From Oscillospiraceae bacterium (lineage in GTDB: Bacteria; Bacillota; Clostridia; Oscillospirales; Oscillospiraceae), in assembly GCA_017522015.1 (NCBI GenBank), contig JAFXAW010000017.1, positions 1-64,000 on the forward strand: a stretch of DNA of 64,000 bases, written 5' to 3'. The notes beneath the pieces are model-generated. The model had not been told where the DNA came from and made no database searches. It saw nothing but the letters and a program-made list of their open reading frames with translations. Positions within the stretch are counted from its first letter, which is position 1. Each line of letters starts with the position of its first letter. The translations under genes and the position numbers were made by a program. Below are positions 17,286-25,891 of this stretch, one piece after another.

Positions 17286-18212
17286 TCAATAAAGTCCGGA
17301 GGAAATATAGCGCTCGCCGGAATCGGTCAGCACCGCCACCACGGTCTTACCCGCGTTTTCCTCCCGCGCGGCAAGCTCCATCGCTGCGACAAGCGCCGCG
17401 CCCGAGGAGATGCCGACCAGAACGCCCTCCGCGCTGCCCATCAGCCGCGCCGCAGCGAAGGCATCTTCATCCGTCACGGTGATGATCTCGTCATACACCG
17501 TTTTGTCCAGCACCTCCGGAACGAAATTGGCACCGATGCCCTGAATGCCGTGCGCGCCGGAATATCCTTTGCTCAGCAGCGGAGAGCTCGCCGGTTCGAC
17601 CGCAACGACGTGCAGCGCCGGGTTTTTCTCTTTCAGATAACGCGCCGTGCCCGTGATGGTGCCGCCCGTTCCGACGCAGGCGACGAAAACATCCACCTGT
17701 CCGTCCGTATCCGCCCAGATCTCCGGCCCCGTCGTCTGATAGTGCGCCAGCGCGTTTGCGGGGTTTTCAAACTGGCCCGGGATGAAGCTGCCGGGGATGC
17801 CGGCGGCAAGCTCCTCCGCCTTTTGAATCGCGCCGGTCATGCCCTCCGTGCCGGGGGTGAGCACCAGCTCCGCGCCAAAGGCGCGCATGAGCGCGCGGCG
17901 CTCCTCGCTCATCGAATCCGGCATGACGATGATCACGCGGTAGCCCCGCGCCGCGCCGACGGAGGCAAGACCGATACCGGTGTTGCCGCTGGTCGGCTCG
18001 ATGATGACGGCGCCGGGGCCGATCAAGCCCCGCTGCTCCGCGTCATCCAGCATGGCGCGCGCCACGCGATCCTTGGCAGAGCCCGCGGGGTTCCACGCCT
18101 CCAGTTTTCCGCACAGACGCGCGCAAAGCGCTTTTTCCTTTTCGATATGTGTCAGCTCCAAAAGCGGCGTCGCGCCGATGAGCGCCTCCACCGAGGGGTA
18201 AATACGTCCCAT
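17286..18212 (-). CDS. cysK: Cysteine synthase (O-acetylserine sulfhydrylase)
   Basis: The 308-residue PLP enzyme makes cysteine from O-acetylserine and sulfide. The PLP lysine lies in NPAGSAKDRVARAML near residue 43, the substrate loop is EPTSGNTGIGLA near 70, and the phosphate cradle is GTGGTITGTARYL near 177. The ATG at 18212 follows AGAAGGAG. The frame stays open for a further 160 codons upstream, but that part overlaps the gene at 18263 and is low-complexity, so I excluded it. No serine acetyltransferase lies in the window. It is likely co-transcribed with the small gene 50 bp upstream from the promoter at 18673-18701. Confidence 0.95.
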   Translation of the reverse strand: MGRIYPSVEALIGATPLLELTHIEKEKALCARLCGKLEAWNPAGSAKDRVARAMLDDAEQRGLIGPGAVIIEPTSGNTGIGLASVGAARGYRVIIVMPDSMSEERRALMRAFGAELVLTPGTEGMTGAIQKAEELAAGIPGSFIPGQFENPANALAHYQTTGPEIWADTDGQVDVFVACVGTGGTITGTARYLKEKNPALHVVAVEPASSPLLSKGYSGAHGIQGIGANFVPEVLDKTVYDEIITVTDEDAFAAARLMGSAEGVLVGISSGAALVAAMELAAREENAGKTVVAVLTDSGERYISSGLY

Positions 18213-18262
18213 ATTTTCTTCTCCTTCTGCCGGAGGCTTTTCGCGCCTCCGGGAATATTCCC

Positions 18263-18484
18263 TTAGTCTTCCAATGCCGCAATATAGTATTCCACGCTGT
18301 GCAGCCGGGCGCTCAGCTGCGCATCCCGCGCCGCGCGATAGCGCCTTTGCAGGGTCTCGGCCGTAAGCTCCATATCCCACTTGCGCCGCAGCAGCTTGGC
18401 CAGCACGCTCCAGCTCATGCCGGAGGCAAGATAGTCCGAAATTTCCTGAAGCTGCGCCGGGCTGAACGCCACGTGCTCCTCCAT
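18263..18484 (-). CDS. Hypothetical 73-residue helical protein upstream of cysK
   Basis: A small predicted all-helical protein of no family I recognise. The middle (YLASGMSWSVLAKLLRRKW) could be a helix-turn-helix, and a basic stretch follows (TLQRRYRAARDAQL). GGGGAAGGA precedes the chosen ATG at 18484. It sits between a clear promoter with a structured leader and cysK, so it may be a small regulator of sulfur metabolism; this is inference from position only. Confidence 0.6.
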   Translation of the reverse strand: MEEHVAFSPAQLQEISDYLASGMSWSVLAKLLRRKWDMELTAETLQRRYRAARDAQLSARLHSVEYYIAALED

Positions 18485-18621
18485 ATCCTGTCCTTCCCCT
18501 TTCAAAAGCGATCCGGCTACGCAGCGGCAGCCGCCGCTGTTGACTCTGTCCTGCCTGCACAGCGTGCGCAGAATCTCGCCTCCGGGCAGTCCCGTCACCG
18601 ATGCTGCTTCCAATTATAAAA

Positions 18622-18670
18622 GAGGCCTTCCTCCACCCCCGACCGGGCAAAAGAACCCAGTCTATGCCTC
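18622..18670 (-). ncRNA. Structured leader or small RNA starting at the transcription start
   Basis: On the minus strand the first ~49 nt after the promoter fold on themselves. GAGGC at the 5' end (18666-18670) pairs with GCCTC (18622-18626). Inside, GACTGGG pairs with CCCGGTC around TTCTTTTG. The closing stem is followed directly by TTTTATAA. This is the layout of a short leader terminator, attenuator or tiny RNA. I could not match it to T-box, SAM, cobalamin or other riboswitch consensus sequences. Confidence 0.4.
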
Positions 18671-18672
18671 TG

Positions 18673-18701
18673 AGTATAGTATGAACTGCACAATTTGACA
18701 A
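18673..18701 (-). promoter_or_regulatory. Predicted promoter of the 18263-18484 gene and cysK
   Basis: Minus strand TTGTCA (18696-18701), 17 bp, TATACT (18673-18678). A start site about seven bases downstream would fall at the foot of the hairpin at 18622-18670. Confidence 0.65.
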
Positions 18702-18725
18702 GCCAAGAATATTTCAAAATATCTA

Positions 18726-18754
18726 ATGACATTCCCGCCCTTTAATGATACTAT
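18726..18754 (+). promoter_or_regulatory. Predicted promoter of the flavoprotein gene
   Basis: ATGACA (18726-18731), 17 bp, TACTAT (18749-18754). It is divergent from the cysK-side promoter, only 24 bp away. Confidence 0.45.
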
Positions 18755-18946
18755 CAAGGATGTCGAAAACAATTTCATTTCCCGGCAAGGCGAAATGACG
18801 CATAAAACTCCCGCGGGCGGCTACCCCTGCCGCCGTGCCGGCACAGATCGGCGTTCATCGCCCTTAAGCCGGTCGGCAAAACGGCAAGGCCGCCACTCTC
18901 TACCCACGCAAATTACGTAACGAAAACATCAAACAGGAGGAAAATC
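18755..18946 (+). other. Long GC-rich 5' leader of the flavoprotein gene
   Basis: This ~190-bp untranslated stretch has no convincing reading frame. It can form GGCGGC/GCCGCC (18816-18821 with 18829-18834) and the palindrome GTGCCGGCAC (18835-18844). It does not show the conserved FMN-riboswitch core, so I leave its role open. Confidence 0.35.
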
Positions 18947-19897
18947 ATGAAAGTTCTCGGTATCGTCGCCGGCCGTCACAACGGCAACAGCGAAATTCTC
19001 GTCAAGGAAGCGCTCCTTGCCTGCCAGGAGGCCGGCGCGGAGGTCAAGATGATCAATCTCTTTGACTACCACATCGAGCACTGCATCGGCTGCGAAAGCT
19101 GCACCATGCAGATGGGCGAGATCGCCATGGATCCCACGAAGAAGTACAAGGGCTGCGTCCTCAAGGAGAAGGACGACATGGAGAAGATCGTCAACGAGAT
19201 GCAAACCTGCAACGGCGTCATCTTCGGCGTGCCCACCTATGACCTGTGCCCCAGCTCCCTGTATATGAAGTTTGCCCAGCGTTTCCTCGCCTACGAGCTG
19301 GCTTTCCGTCTTGAGATCGGCGATGTCGCAGAGGATCCGCACACGGTCGCCGGCCTGATCTCCGTCGGCGGCTCCTGCCACGACTGGCAGACGCTGGCGC
19401 TCGAATCCGTCAGCGCCACCATGTTCACCCAGTCCCTGCAGGTTGTGGACATGATGCTCTCCACCCGCAACGGCCGCCCCGGCAACGTCCTGCTGCGCGA
19501 CGAGCAGATCGAGCGTGCGCATCAGCTCGGCGAGCACATCATCCAGGCCATCCAGACGCCTGTTGAAGATCGCGGCTGGCTGGGCGAGCCCGACATGGGC
19601 GTGTGCCCCCGCTGCCACTCCTCCCTCGTCTATCCCGGTGACGAGCATTGGGATGGCATCCAGTTCCCCTTCGAGTGCGCAGTCTGCGGCGCGGGCGGCG
19701 ACCTGGTCAAGTGCGAGGATGGCACCTATAAGTTCGTTCTGGCGGAGAACGGCTTGATCCGTGACCGCAACATCAACGAGGCGCGCGCTGAGCATCTCAA
19801 CGAGATCATCAAAACGCGCATCGAGTTCTTCCAGCGCCAGGGTGAGGTGCAGGAGAAATACAAGAAGTACAAAGAGCTCAAGTTCCCGGCAATCTGA
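18947..19897 (+). CDS. Iron-sulfur flavoprotein-like NADPH-dependent FMN reductase with zinc ribbon
   Basis: A 316-residue cytosolic protein. The N-terminal ~190 residues are a flavodoxin-like FMN domain (VAGRHNGNS phosphate loop near residue 8; FGVPTYDLCPSS near 94). The compact cysteine motif CIGCESC near residue 49, with another cysteine near 69, resembles the cluster site of the archaeal/clostridial Isf family. The C-terminal part adds a zinc ribbon: CPRC near 223 and CAVC near 243. It presumably shuttles electrons between ferredoxin or NADH and an unknown acceptor. AGGAGGA precedes the ATG. It is monocistronic with a strong terminator. The zinc ribbon after the Isf-like domain is the less usual feature. 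Confidence 0.8.
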   Translation: MKVLGIVAGRHNGNSEILVKEALLACQEAGAEVKMINLFDYHIEHCIGCESCTMQMGEIAMDPTKKYKGCVLKEKDDMEKIVNEMQTCNGVIFGVPTYDLCPSSLYMKFAQRFLAYELAFRLEIGDVAEDPHTVAGLISVGGSCHDWQTLALESVSATMFTQSLQVVDMMLSTRNGRPGNVLLRDEQIERAHQLGEHIIQAIQTPVEDRGWLGEPDMGVCPRCHSSLVYPGDEHWDGIQFPFECAVCGAGGDLVKCEDGTYKFVLAENGLIRDRNINEARAEHLNEIIKTRIEFFQRQGEVQEKYKKYKELKFPAI

Positions 19898-19908
19898 GCG
19901 CGAATACA

Positions 19909-19946
19909 GAAAAACGGGCGGACACCGCGGTGTCCGCCCGTTTTTC
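19909..19946. terminator. Perfect palindromic bidirectional terminator
   Basis: A 38-bp perfect inverted repeat centred at 19927/19928, with A-run and T-run ends, lies between the convergent flavoprotein and TraX genes. Confidence 0.85.
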
Positions 19947-19954
19947 ATTTCATC

Positions 19955-20707
19955 TCATACTATCAGGATGCGCAGCAGCCATAAAATGAGCAGATGCGCG
20001 GGATAAAAAATCAGGATAAACCACTTGGAGAAGCGGCCGTTCTTTCCCGCCTGTCTGCCCCTATAAAAGACGAGGAGCAGCACGGCGGCCAGCAAGACGG
20101 CAATCACAGCTCCCGCGATGTTCTGCAGCATCGTGGCAAACGGCAGGTTCAGCCACTTGTCCTGCGAGTAGCTCTGTCCGCCCGCCAGCAGCGCCGCCAC
20201 CACGAAGGCCGCGATCTGCTTTTTCCGGGAATCCCGCATCCACGAGAGGACCAGCACAAACACCGGCCCCAGCAAGGGCCAGTCCGTGAGATAGGAAATC
20301 GCGATCAGCACGGCAATGGCAATCAGCCTCGAACCCTGCCCGGGGATCTTCTCGCGCGCGATCAAAATGCCGACGCAGATCAGCAGAGAGAACAGGAAGT
20401 TCTGCTCAATATAGATCATGCCCGCCGGCGCGAAAGCGAGATAATACGGCACGCCCGCGATGATGGCGAAGAGCGCCAGCCTCCCGGCAAAGCGGCCCTT
20501 GCTTTCCGACTCCCAATAGGCCTCCGCCGTCAGATAGCACAGAAGCAGCACGGCAAAGCAGCCCAGATTGGAAAAGACCGTTGAAAGCAAGGCGTCCATC
20601 TCCGGCATGAAGATGTCCTCAATATGGTGAAGCAGCATGGCAAGCGCCGCGATGATCCCAACAGCCTCCCGGCTGAGCATTTTTCCTTTTGTTTCGAATT
20701 CCTGCAT
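19955..20707 (-). CDS. TraX-family membrane protein
   Basis: The 250-residue integral membrane protein has about seven hydrophobic segments. TraX hallmarks are the early IIAALAMLLHHIEDIF (histidine pair in the first helix) and the closing FSKWFILIFYPAHLLILWLL. The prototype, E. coli F-plasmid TraX, acetylates pilin, but chromosomal members in Firmicutes are of unknown function and may be membrane acyltransferases. It follows a zinc-ribbon membrane protein by 15 bp and probably shares its transcript. A pilus operon exists 36 kb away, but no link can be shown. Confidence 0.85.
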   Translation of the reverse strand: MQEFETKGKMLSREAVGIIAALAMLLHHIEDIFMPEMDALLSTVFSNLGCFAVLLLCYLTAEAYWESESKGRFAGRLALFAIIAGVPYYLAFAPAGMIYIEQNFLFSLLICVGILIAREKIPGQGSRLIAIAVLIAISYLTDWPLLGPVFVLVLSWMRDSRKKQIAAFVVAALLAGGQSYSQDKWLNLPFATMLQNIAGAVIAVLLAAVLLLVFYRGRQAGKNGRFSKWFILIFYPAHLLILWLLRILIV

Positions 20708-20722
20708 GATGATCGGACTCCC

Positions 20723-21571
20723 TTAAATTTCTTCAGGTATGCCGGGTACAGTCGTGGCCTTGCAGTAATATTTTTTAACCAGAACGCTCGCAAGGATCGA
20801 CACAGCCGCGCTGCAGGCCATTGAAAGCACAGAAACAAGGACCTCGGCCGATGCTCCCCCAAAGTTGCTGCCGCTGATTATGAGTGCCATAAGAGAATTC
20901 GGCACTCCTACAGCGCTGATGATACCCAAAATCATCAGCCAGATGTGCGCCGCCTTGGCCTCCGGAAGCGGCGCATCCTCATAGGCATTCTGATAAACGC
21001 TTTTGGCGAAGCGGTGAATGCGCCGGGTACCCAAAAGATTGATCACGAGACTCACTCCGCCGCCAAAAAACATCGCAAATCCCATAATCACAAAAAACAC
21101 GGTGAAAACTGCAGATCCCAAATCCAAGAACAGGTTCGGGAAATACTCCCACGGGAAGCTGTCCAGTTCCGGCAGCTGCCCCTTGGTTGCCACGCCGAAA
21201 ACGATCATCAGCACACCAAGCAGGAAAAACACGCCGGAAGCCACAAAACCGATGATGTACTGCGCATAAACCACGCCGCTGATACAGCGCAGCTGATTCT
21301 GCGGCGTTTCCCCACGCCTCGCCTTTGCGAAGGTGAGCCAAAAGAAGATGGTGAGGAGCACGGTGATCACATCGGGAAATCCGGCAATAAACAGCGTCAT
21401 AACCGCGGAGAGGCTCCACAGGATGCAAATGACCAAAAATATTGGATCCCGGAGCGCTGCAATCACGCGCTCTCCTCTCACGATCACGCTGCGCGGCGTC
21501 ATAGGACTTCCGCAGTTTGTGCAGAAGATGGTGCCGTCCATCATTTGGCTTCCGCAATTCGGGCAAAACAT
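20723..21571 (-). CDS. Zinc-ribbon membrane protein, unknown function
   Basis: The 282-residue protein starts with a short zinc ribbon (CPNCG at residue 3 and CTNCG at 17), followed by a basic linker and about six membrane segments. The zinc_ribbon_2-plus-membrane arrangement is common in Firmicutes, with no assigned role. A GGAGG site lies upstream. Neighbours are murI upstream and TraX downstream on the same strand. Confidence 0.75.
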   Translation of the reverse strand: MFCPNCGSQMMDGTIFCTNCGSPMTPRSVIVRGERVIAALRDPIFLVICILWSLSAVMTLFIAGFPDVITVLLTIFFWLTFAKARRGETPQNQLRCISGVVYAQYIIGFVASGVFFLLGVLMIVFGVATKGQLPELDSFPWEYFPNLFLDLGSAVFTVFFVIMGFAMFFGGGVSLVINLLGTRRIHRFAKSVYQNAYEDAPLPEAKAAHIWLMILGIISAVGVPNSLMALIISGSNFGGASAEVLVSVLSMACSAAVSILASVLVKKYYCKATTVPGIPEEI

Positions 21572-21632
21572 GGCTGATCCCTCCTGAATCTAATGTGGGC
21601 AGGACTCCGTTTCAAGTCCTGCGGTTTCACTC

Positions 21633-22406
21633 CTACTCAATCCGCTCCATAAGGTCCAAGCGGCGCATACAGGCTTCAAGCTGCGCAAGACGCGCGCTTT
21701 CCACGCACTCGCCCGAATCGAAAAACCGCACCGGCACGCCGGACGGCTCCGCCGGAATCTCCACGCAGGACATGAGCCGGCTGACAACGCCGTCCGCCCC
21801 GTCGAGCAGGCGCACCCGCTCCGGCAGCAGCGCACGGAAGCTGTCCTTGAAAAAGTTGAAGTGTGTGCAGCCGAGCACAAACGCGCTGTAATCCTCCAGC
21901 CGGAAGGCGGAAAGCGCGTCGCGCAGATATGCCGTCACCGTCTCGCCCTCAAACTCGCCGCGCTCGGCAAAGCGCACCAGTTCCGGCAGAGCGAGCAAAT
22001 CGGCCCTGTGATGTTCGTCCCACTTTTCCAGCAACGAGTGCAGCTTATCGCCGCGCACGGTAACCGGCGTCGCCGCGGCAAGGATGCGCCCCTGTGCGCA
22101 GCGGTCAAGCGCCAGCTTCACCGCCGGCTCCATGCCGATGATGGGAACGGAAAAGGTCCTGCGCAGCTCCCGAACGGCCACGCTTGTGGCGGTGTTGCAG
22201 GCAATCACGATCGCCTGTGCGCCCTCGTCCAGAAGAAACTCCACGATCTCCCGGACGAAAGCACAGATCTCCTCCGCCGTCCGCTCCCCGTAGGGCACGT
22301 GCGCACAATCGGCATAATAGAGGTATTCCGCGCCCGGGCAACGGCGGATGGCACGGTGCAGCACCGTCAGCCCTCCGATACCGGAATCGAATATGCCGAT
22401 TCTCAC
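21633..22406 (-). CDS. murI: Glutamate racemase
   Basis: The 257-residue cofactor-independent racemase provides D-glutamate for peptidoglycan. Both catalytic cysteines are present: IACNTATS near residue 71 and LGCTHF near 182. The opening IGIFDSGIGGLTVL is typical. I chose the GTG start at 22404-22406 because AGGGGGGAG lies five bases upstream; an earlier in-frame ATG would overlap that site. Downstream a weak hairpin (21599-21622) precedes the zinc-ribbon gene. Confidence 0.93.
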   Translation of the reverse strand: MRIGIFDSGIGGLTVLHRAIRRCPGAEYLYYADCAHVPYGERTAEEICAFVREIVEFLLDEGAQAIVIACNTATSVAVRELRRTFSVPIIGMEPAVKLALDRCAQGRILAAATPVTVRGDKLHSLLEKWDEHHRADLLALPELVRFAERGEFEGETVTAYLRDALSAFRLEDYSAFVLGCTHFNFFKDSFRALLPERVRLLDGADGVVSRLMSCVEIPAEPSGVPVRFFDSGECVESARLAQLEACMRRLDLMERIE

Positions 22407-22504
22407 GGGCACTCCCCCCTTTTCATACCAAATTCCTTTTCCATATCTTAGCACATTTTATATTCAGGAACAAGAGGTATTCAATTTATATGCGCAGACA
22501 AGGA

Positions 22505-22714
22505 TTATTCGACGGACAGAACCTTGTAATCCTGCGCCTCAACGGTCTGCTTGAGCACTTCGTTGTCCACGTTCTCGCGCAGCGTGACGACAGCCTCACC
22601 CTTTTCGTGGCTAACCAGCGCCGATTCCACCTGCGGCAGAGCCTCCAGCACCTTACGCACGCGGTTTTCGCAATGCCCACACATCATGCCCTCGATTTTC
22701 ATGGTCTTTGTCAT
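22505..22714 (-). CDS. Possible separately translated CopZ-like copper chaperone inside copA
   Basis: The last 69 codons of copA form a complete heavy-metal-associated domain (GMMCGHCE). The ATG at 22712-22714 is preceded by AAAAGGAGATC at the right spacing (GGAG = 22724-22727). This is just what a stand-alone copZ gene would have, yet no stop separates it from copA. Either both a fusion and a free chaperone are made, or an ancestral stop was lost. Translation from this site is inferred, not shown. Confidence 0.45.
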   Translation of the reverse strand: MTKTMKIEGMMCGHCENRVRKVLEALPQVESALVSHEKGEAVVTLRENVDNEVLKQTVEAQDYKVLSVE

Positions 22715-25012
22715 GGTTTTGATCTCCTTTTCAGAATTTTTGTTATTTCGAAGCGGACGGCGGGGATGATCCCGGTCCGTTCTGTACAGAGAAAACAGGT
22801 TCAGCCGCAGCGCGTTTGTCACAACGCAGAAGCTGGACAGGCTCATGGCCGCCGCGCCGATCATCGGGCTGAGTGTGATGCCGAGCGGGATGAACGCGCC
22901 CGCTGCCAGCGGGATGCAGACGCAGTTATAGAAAAACGCCCAGAAAAGGTTTTCGCGGATATTCCGCAGCGTCGCACGGCTGAGGCGGATGGCTGCCGGC
23001 ACGTCGCGCAGGCGGTTTTTGACCAAAACGACCTCCGCTGCGTCAATCGCCACATCCGCCCCCGCGCCGATGGCGATGCCAACGTCCGCACTCTTGAGCG
23101 CAGGCGCGTCGTTGATTCCGTCACCCACCATGGCCACGGGGCCGAGACGCTGCAGCTTTCTGACCGCAAGGGCCTTGCCGTCCGGCAATACGCCCGCGAT
23201 CACCTCGTCCACGCCGGCGTCCGCGCCGATGGCGCGCGCAGTCCGCTCATTGTCTCCTGTGAGCATCACAACGCGGATGCCCATATTCTGAAGCTCGCCG
23301 ACAGTCTGCACGGCGTCCTCTTTGAGAACGTCCGCTACCGCAATCACGCCGAGCATCTGCTCTCCGCGCATAAACAGCAGCGGGGTCTTCCCCTGCGCCG
23401 CCAGCGCATCTGCCCGCTCGCGCAGCGACGCGGGCACTTCACCCCGTCCCTCCAGAAAGCGCAGGCTGCCGCCGCAGAGCAAATCTCCGCCCAGCTCCGC
23501 CGTCACGCCGTTGCCGGGCCAGGCGCGGAAGGCCGTGACCTCCTCCGGCAGGATGCACCTTTCCTCCGCATGGCGCAGCACCGCGCCCGCGAGCGGATGC
23601 TCGCTGTTTTTCTCCAGCGCCGCGGCAAAGCGCAGCAGCTCTTCCTCCGCAACACCCTCTGCGGGCAAAAGGTCCGTAACCGCCGGATGGCCGGTTGTGA
23701 GCGTGCCGGTCTTGTCCAGCACGACGGTCGTCACCTTGTCCGCCGCCTCCAGCGACGCCGCCGTCTTGAACAGCAGGCCGTTCTTCGCGCCGAGTCCGCT
23801 GCCGACCACAATGGCCACAGGCGTTGCAAGTCCCAAAGCGCAGGGGCAGCTGATCACCAGAACGGAGATGCCGCGCGCGAGCGCAAAGCCGATCTCGCGC
23901 CCAAGCAGCAGCCAAATAATGATCGTCACAAGCGCGATGCCGCACACGGCCGGAACGAAGACGCCGGAGACCTTGTCCGCCGTTTTTGCGATGGGCGCCT
24001 TCGTCGCCGCCGCATCGCGCACCATGCGCACGATCTGGCTGAAGGTTGTGTCCTCGCCCACGCGCGCGGCCGCGCATTTCAGAAAACCGGACTGATTGAG
24101 CGTCGCTGCGCTGACGCGGTCACCCACGCCCTTGTCCACCGGGATGCTCTCGCCGGTCAGCGCCGCCTCGTTAACGGCGCTCTCTCCCTCCAGCACAGTT
24201 CCGTCCACCGGAACACTCTCGCCCGGACGCACAAGGAACACGTCCCCAACGCGCAGTTCATCGACCGGGATTGTCTCCTCTTTCCCGTCACGCAGCACCG
24301 TCGCCGTCTGCGGTGTCAGCCGCAAAAGACTTTTTAGCGCATCTGTCGTCTTCCCCTTGCTGCCCGCTTCGAGCAGCTTGCCGACGGTGATGAGCGTGAG
24401 AATCATCGCCGAGGATTCAAAATACATCTCATGCAGCCAATGCTCTGCATCCGCGCCGGGAGCTGCCATCATAAACAGCGCACATACGCTGTAGACAAAG
24501 GCCGCGCCGCTGCCAAGCGCCACAAGCGTGTCCATATTCGGCGCACGGCGCAAAAGCCCAAGAAATCCGCTGACAAAAAAGTGCTGATTGATGACCATCA
24601 CGATCGCGGCCAGAAGAAGCTGCGTCAGGCCGAGCGCGATGGGATTACCCGCCCAGAAACGCGGCAGAGGCCAGCCCCACATACCATGCCCCATGGCGAC
24701 ATACATCAGCAGCAGCAGAAAAACCAGCGAGGCGATCAGCCGCTTTCGCAGCTTCGGCGTCTCCCTGTCCTCCAGCGCTGCATCGGATGTGTCTGCGCGC
24801 GCTTTTTCGCTTCCGTCGCGACGCGAGGCACCGTAGCCCGCCTTCTCCACCGCGGCGATAACCGCTTCAGAAGAAGCCGTGCCCTCCACGCCCATGGAGT
24901 TCATCAGCAGATTCACCGCGCAGTCTGTCACACCCGGCACCGCGCGTACCGCTTTCTCAACCGCTGCACTGCACGCAGCGCAGTGCATACCCGTTACCAC
25001 ATATTGCTCCAT
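22505..25012 (-). CDS. copA: Copper-exporting P1B-type ATPase with C-terminal CopZ-like domain
   Basis: An 835-residue Cu+ pump. An N-terminal heavy-metal domain (GMHCAAC near residue 8) is followed by the membrane part with the intramembrane CPC ([13 protein letters not shown] near 400), the phosphorylation site DKTGTLTTG near 445, GDGINDAP near 640 and the last-helix signature MSLSSFCVV. After about residue 760 the frame continues without a stop into a second heavy-metal domain ([12 protein letters not shown]), giving an unusual C-terminal fusion. An internal AAAAGGAGATC and ATG precede that domain. It lies 9 bp after csoR in the same operon, and repression by CsoR is expected. Confidence 0.95.
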   Translation of the reverse strand: MEQYVVTGMHCAACSAAVEKAVRAVPGVTDCAVNLLMNSMGVEGTASSEAVIAAVEKAGYGASRRDGSEKARADTSDAALEDRETPKLRKRLIASLVFLLLLMYVAMGHGMWGWPLPRFWAGNPIALGLTQLLLAAIVMVINQHFFVSGFLGLLRRAPNMDTLVALGSGAAFVYSVCALFMMAAPGADAEHWLHEMYFESSAMILTLITVGKLLEAGSKGKTTDALKSLLRLTPQTATVLRDGKEETIPVDELRVGDVFLVRPGESVPVDGTVLEGESAVNEAALTGESIPVDKGVGDRVSAATLNQSGFLKCAAARVGEDTTFSQIVRMVRDAAATKAPIAKTADKVSGVFVPAVCGIALVTIIIWLLLGREIGFALARGISVLVISCPCALGLATPVAIVVGSGLGAKNGLLFKTAASLEAADKVTTVVLDKTGTLTTGHPAVTDLLPAEGVAEEELLRFAAALEKNSEHPLAGAVLRHAEERCILPEEVTAFRAWPGNGVTAELGGDLLCGGSLRFLEGRGEVPASLRERADALAAQGKTPLLFMRGEQMLGVIAVADVLKEDAVQTVGELQNMGIRVVMLTGDNERTARAIGADAGVDEVIAGVLPDGKALAVRKLQRLGPVAMVGDGINDAPALKSADVGIAIGAGADVAIDAAEVVLVKNRLRDVPAAIRLSRATLRNIRENLFWAFFYNCVCIPLAAGAFIPLGITLSPMIGAAAMSLSSFCVVTNALRLNLFSLYRTDRDHPRRPLRNNKNSEKEIKTMTKTMKIEGMMCGHCENRVRKVLEALPQVESALVSHEKGEAVVTLRENVDNEVLKQTVEAQDYKVLSVE

Positions 25013-25021
25013 ATCGCGCCT

Positions 25022-25327
25022 CTATTTCATCAAAGTCTGCAGCGTTGCAATCAGTTCGTCAATGACCTCGTCGCGGCCGTCCCGGATGTCGCGCGCGACG
25101 CAGCCGCGCACATGGCTGGCCAGCAGCGCGCGGTTAAAGGCGTTCACCGCCGCGCCGGCGGCTGCCGACTGCACCAGAATGTCCGCACAGTAGGCATCCT
25201 GCTCCACCATCCCGCGCAGGCCGCGGATCTGTCCCTCAATCCGGCTGAGCCGGTTGAGCAGTGCGCGCCGCTCCTCCGGCGTGCGCTGCGTCATCTTTCC
25301 GCTGCAGCAGCAATTCGTCTCTTCCAT
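25022..25327 (-). CDS. csoR: Copper-sensing transcriptional repressor CsoR
   Basis: The 101-residue all-helical repressor releases DNA on binding Cu(I). The Cu ligands are present in their expected order: Cys in YCADILVQ near residue 47, His and Cys in SHVRGC near 72-76. The N-terminus also carries a CCC triplet (NCCCSGK), which is not part of the known site. GGAGG precedes the ATG. It is the first gene of the csoR-copA operon and is very likely autoregulated through the operator at 25347-25364. Confidence 0.95.
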   Translation of the reverse strand: MEETNCCCSGKMTQRTPEERRALLNRLSRIEGQIRGLRGMVEQDAYCADILVQSAAAGAAVNAFNRALLASHVRGCVARDIRDGRDEVIDELIATLQTLMK

Positions 25328-25346
25328 CTCAAACCTCCGCGCTCAG

Positions 25347-25364
25347 TATACCCCCGGGGGGTAT
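25347..25364. promoter_or_regulatory. CsoR operator
   Basis: TATACCCCCGGGGGGTAT is the G/C-tract palindrome flanked by AT that CsoR proteins recognise. It lies between the -10 box and the csoR start, where bound repressor would block transcription. Confidence 0.9.
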
Positions 25365-25368
25365 TTTT

Positions 25369-25397
25369 ATCATAGACCTCCCCCTCCGCGCTGTCAA
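25369..25397 (-). promoter_or_regulatory. Promoter of csoR-copA
   Basis: Minus strand TTGACA (25392-25397), 17 bp, TATGAT (25369-25374), directly upstream of the operator. Confidence 0.8.
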
Positions 25398-25539
25398 GTA
25401 TCTTCTGCGTGGCAGGCGCATAGCAAACGCCGCACAGGGCACAAAATATTTTTTCCGGATTTGAAATAAAAAACTTTACAAATCCAAAATCTGTGCTATA
25501 CTATATTGGCACGTGGGCAAAACGGCCCGCATCCAATAT

Positions 25540-25615
25540 GGGGGCGTAGCTCAGTTGGGAGAGCGTACGGTTCGCATCCGTAAGGTCAAGGGTTCGAATC
25601 CCTCCGTCTCCACCA
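25540..25615 (+). tRNA. tRNA-Ala (anticodon CGC)
   Basis: Cloverleaf: acceptor GGGGGCG (25540-25546) with CGTCTCC (25605-25611), D-stem GCTC/GAGC, anticodon stem TACGG/CCGTA with loop TTCGCAT (anticodon CGC) and TTCGAAT in the T-loop. The third acceptor pair is G:U, the identity element of alanine tRNA, and the discriminator is A. CCA is encoded. It borders the AT-richer accessory island. Confidence 0.9.
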
Positions 25616-25660
25616 AAAAAGAAGTAACTTTTGTCTACCAAAAGTTACTTCTTTTTTTAT
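25615..25660 (+). terminator. Terminator directly after tRNA-Ala
   Basis: A 19-bp AT-rich inverted repeat (25615-25633 with 25639-25657), a 5-nt loop and a long T-run. It is also the left boundary of the first hairpin array. Confidence 0.85.
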
Positions 25661-25843
25661 CCAAGCCGCAGGCTTGGCATATCATCACCGCACAAAGTGC
25701 GGTGCATATCATCAAGGTCGGCAAGCCGACCTTGTATCTCATCACGCATCAGCGTGGATCATCCTGCGGCTTGATGATATACAACACTGCGTGTTGATGA
25801 GATGCAATTCCTTCGGAATTGATGATATACAAGGCTTCGCCTT
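25661..25843. repeat. Array of seven unrelated short hairpins with a conserved spacer
   Basis: Hairpin stems: 25661-25677, 25687-25703, 25714-25733, 25744-25755, 25782-25796, 25806-25820 and 25831-25843. The stems differ completely in sequence, but the spacers do not. In the first half they are variants of CATATCATC (25678-25686, 25705-25713, 25735-25743, 25757-25763); in the second half they are the complement GATGATATAC (25772-25781, 25821-25830; variant at 25796-25805). The whole array is thus a loose inverted repeat, and 25662-25672 also complements 25763-25773. It is not a CRISPR: the conserved part is the short spacer, and the variable parts are self-complementary. Confidence 0.8.
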
Positions 25844-25891
25844 GATTTGTTTACGTAAAAGCAGTATTATTCTCTTGAAAGGAGTGGTTAT

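Noticed and set aside
18485..18701. T-box or SAM riboswitch upstream of cysK
   Set aside because: The T-box core (AGGGTGGNACCGCG) and SAM-I core elements are absent; only a simple nested hairpin is visible.
22184..24337. A 717-codon plus-strand frame across murI and copA
   Set aside because: It spans two real minus-strand genes and their gap and is rich in H, R, Q and A, as expected of an antisense shadow.
25592..25615. Duplicated tRNA 3' end marking the right end of the island
   Set aside because: I looked for the tRNA-Ala 3' sequence (TTCGAATCCCTCCGTCTCC) further right to about 29 kb and found no copy.
25661..25843. CRISPR array
   Set aside because: The repeated part is only ~9 bases and reverses orientation at mid-array; the variable parts are self-complementary hairpins; no cas genes are near.
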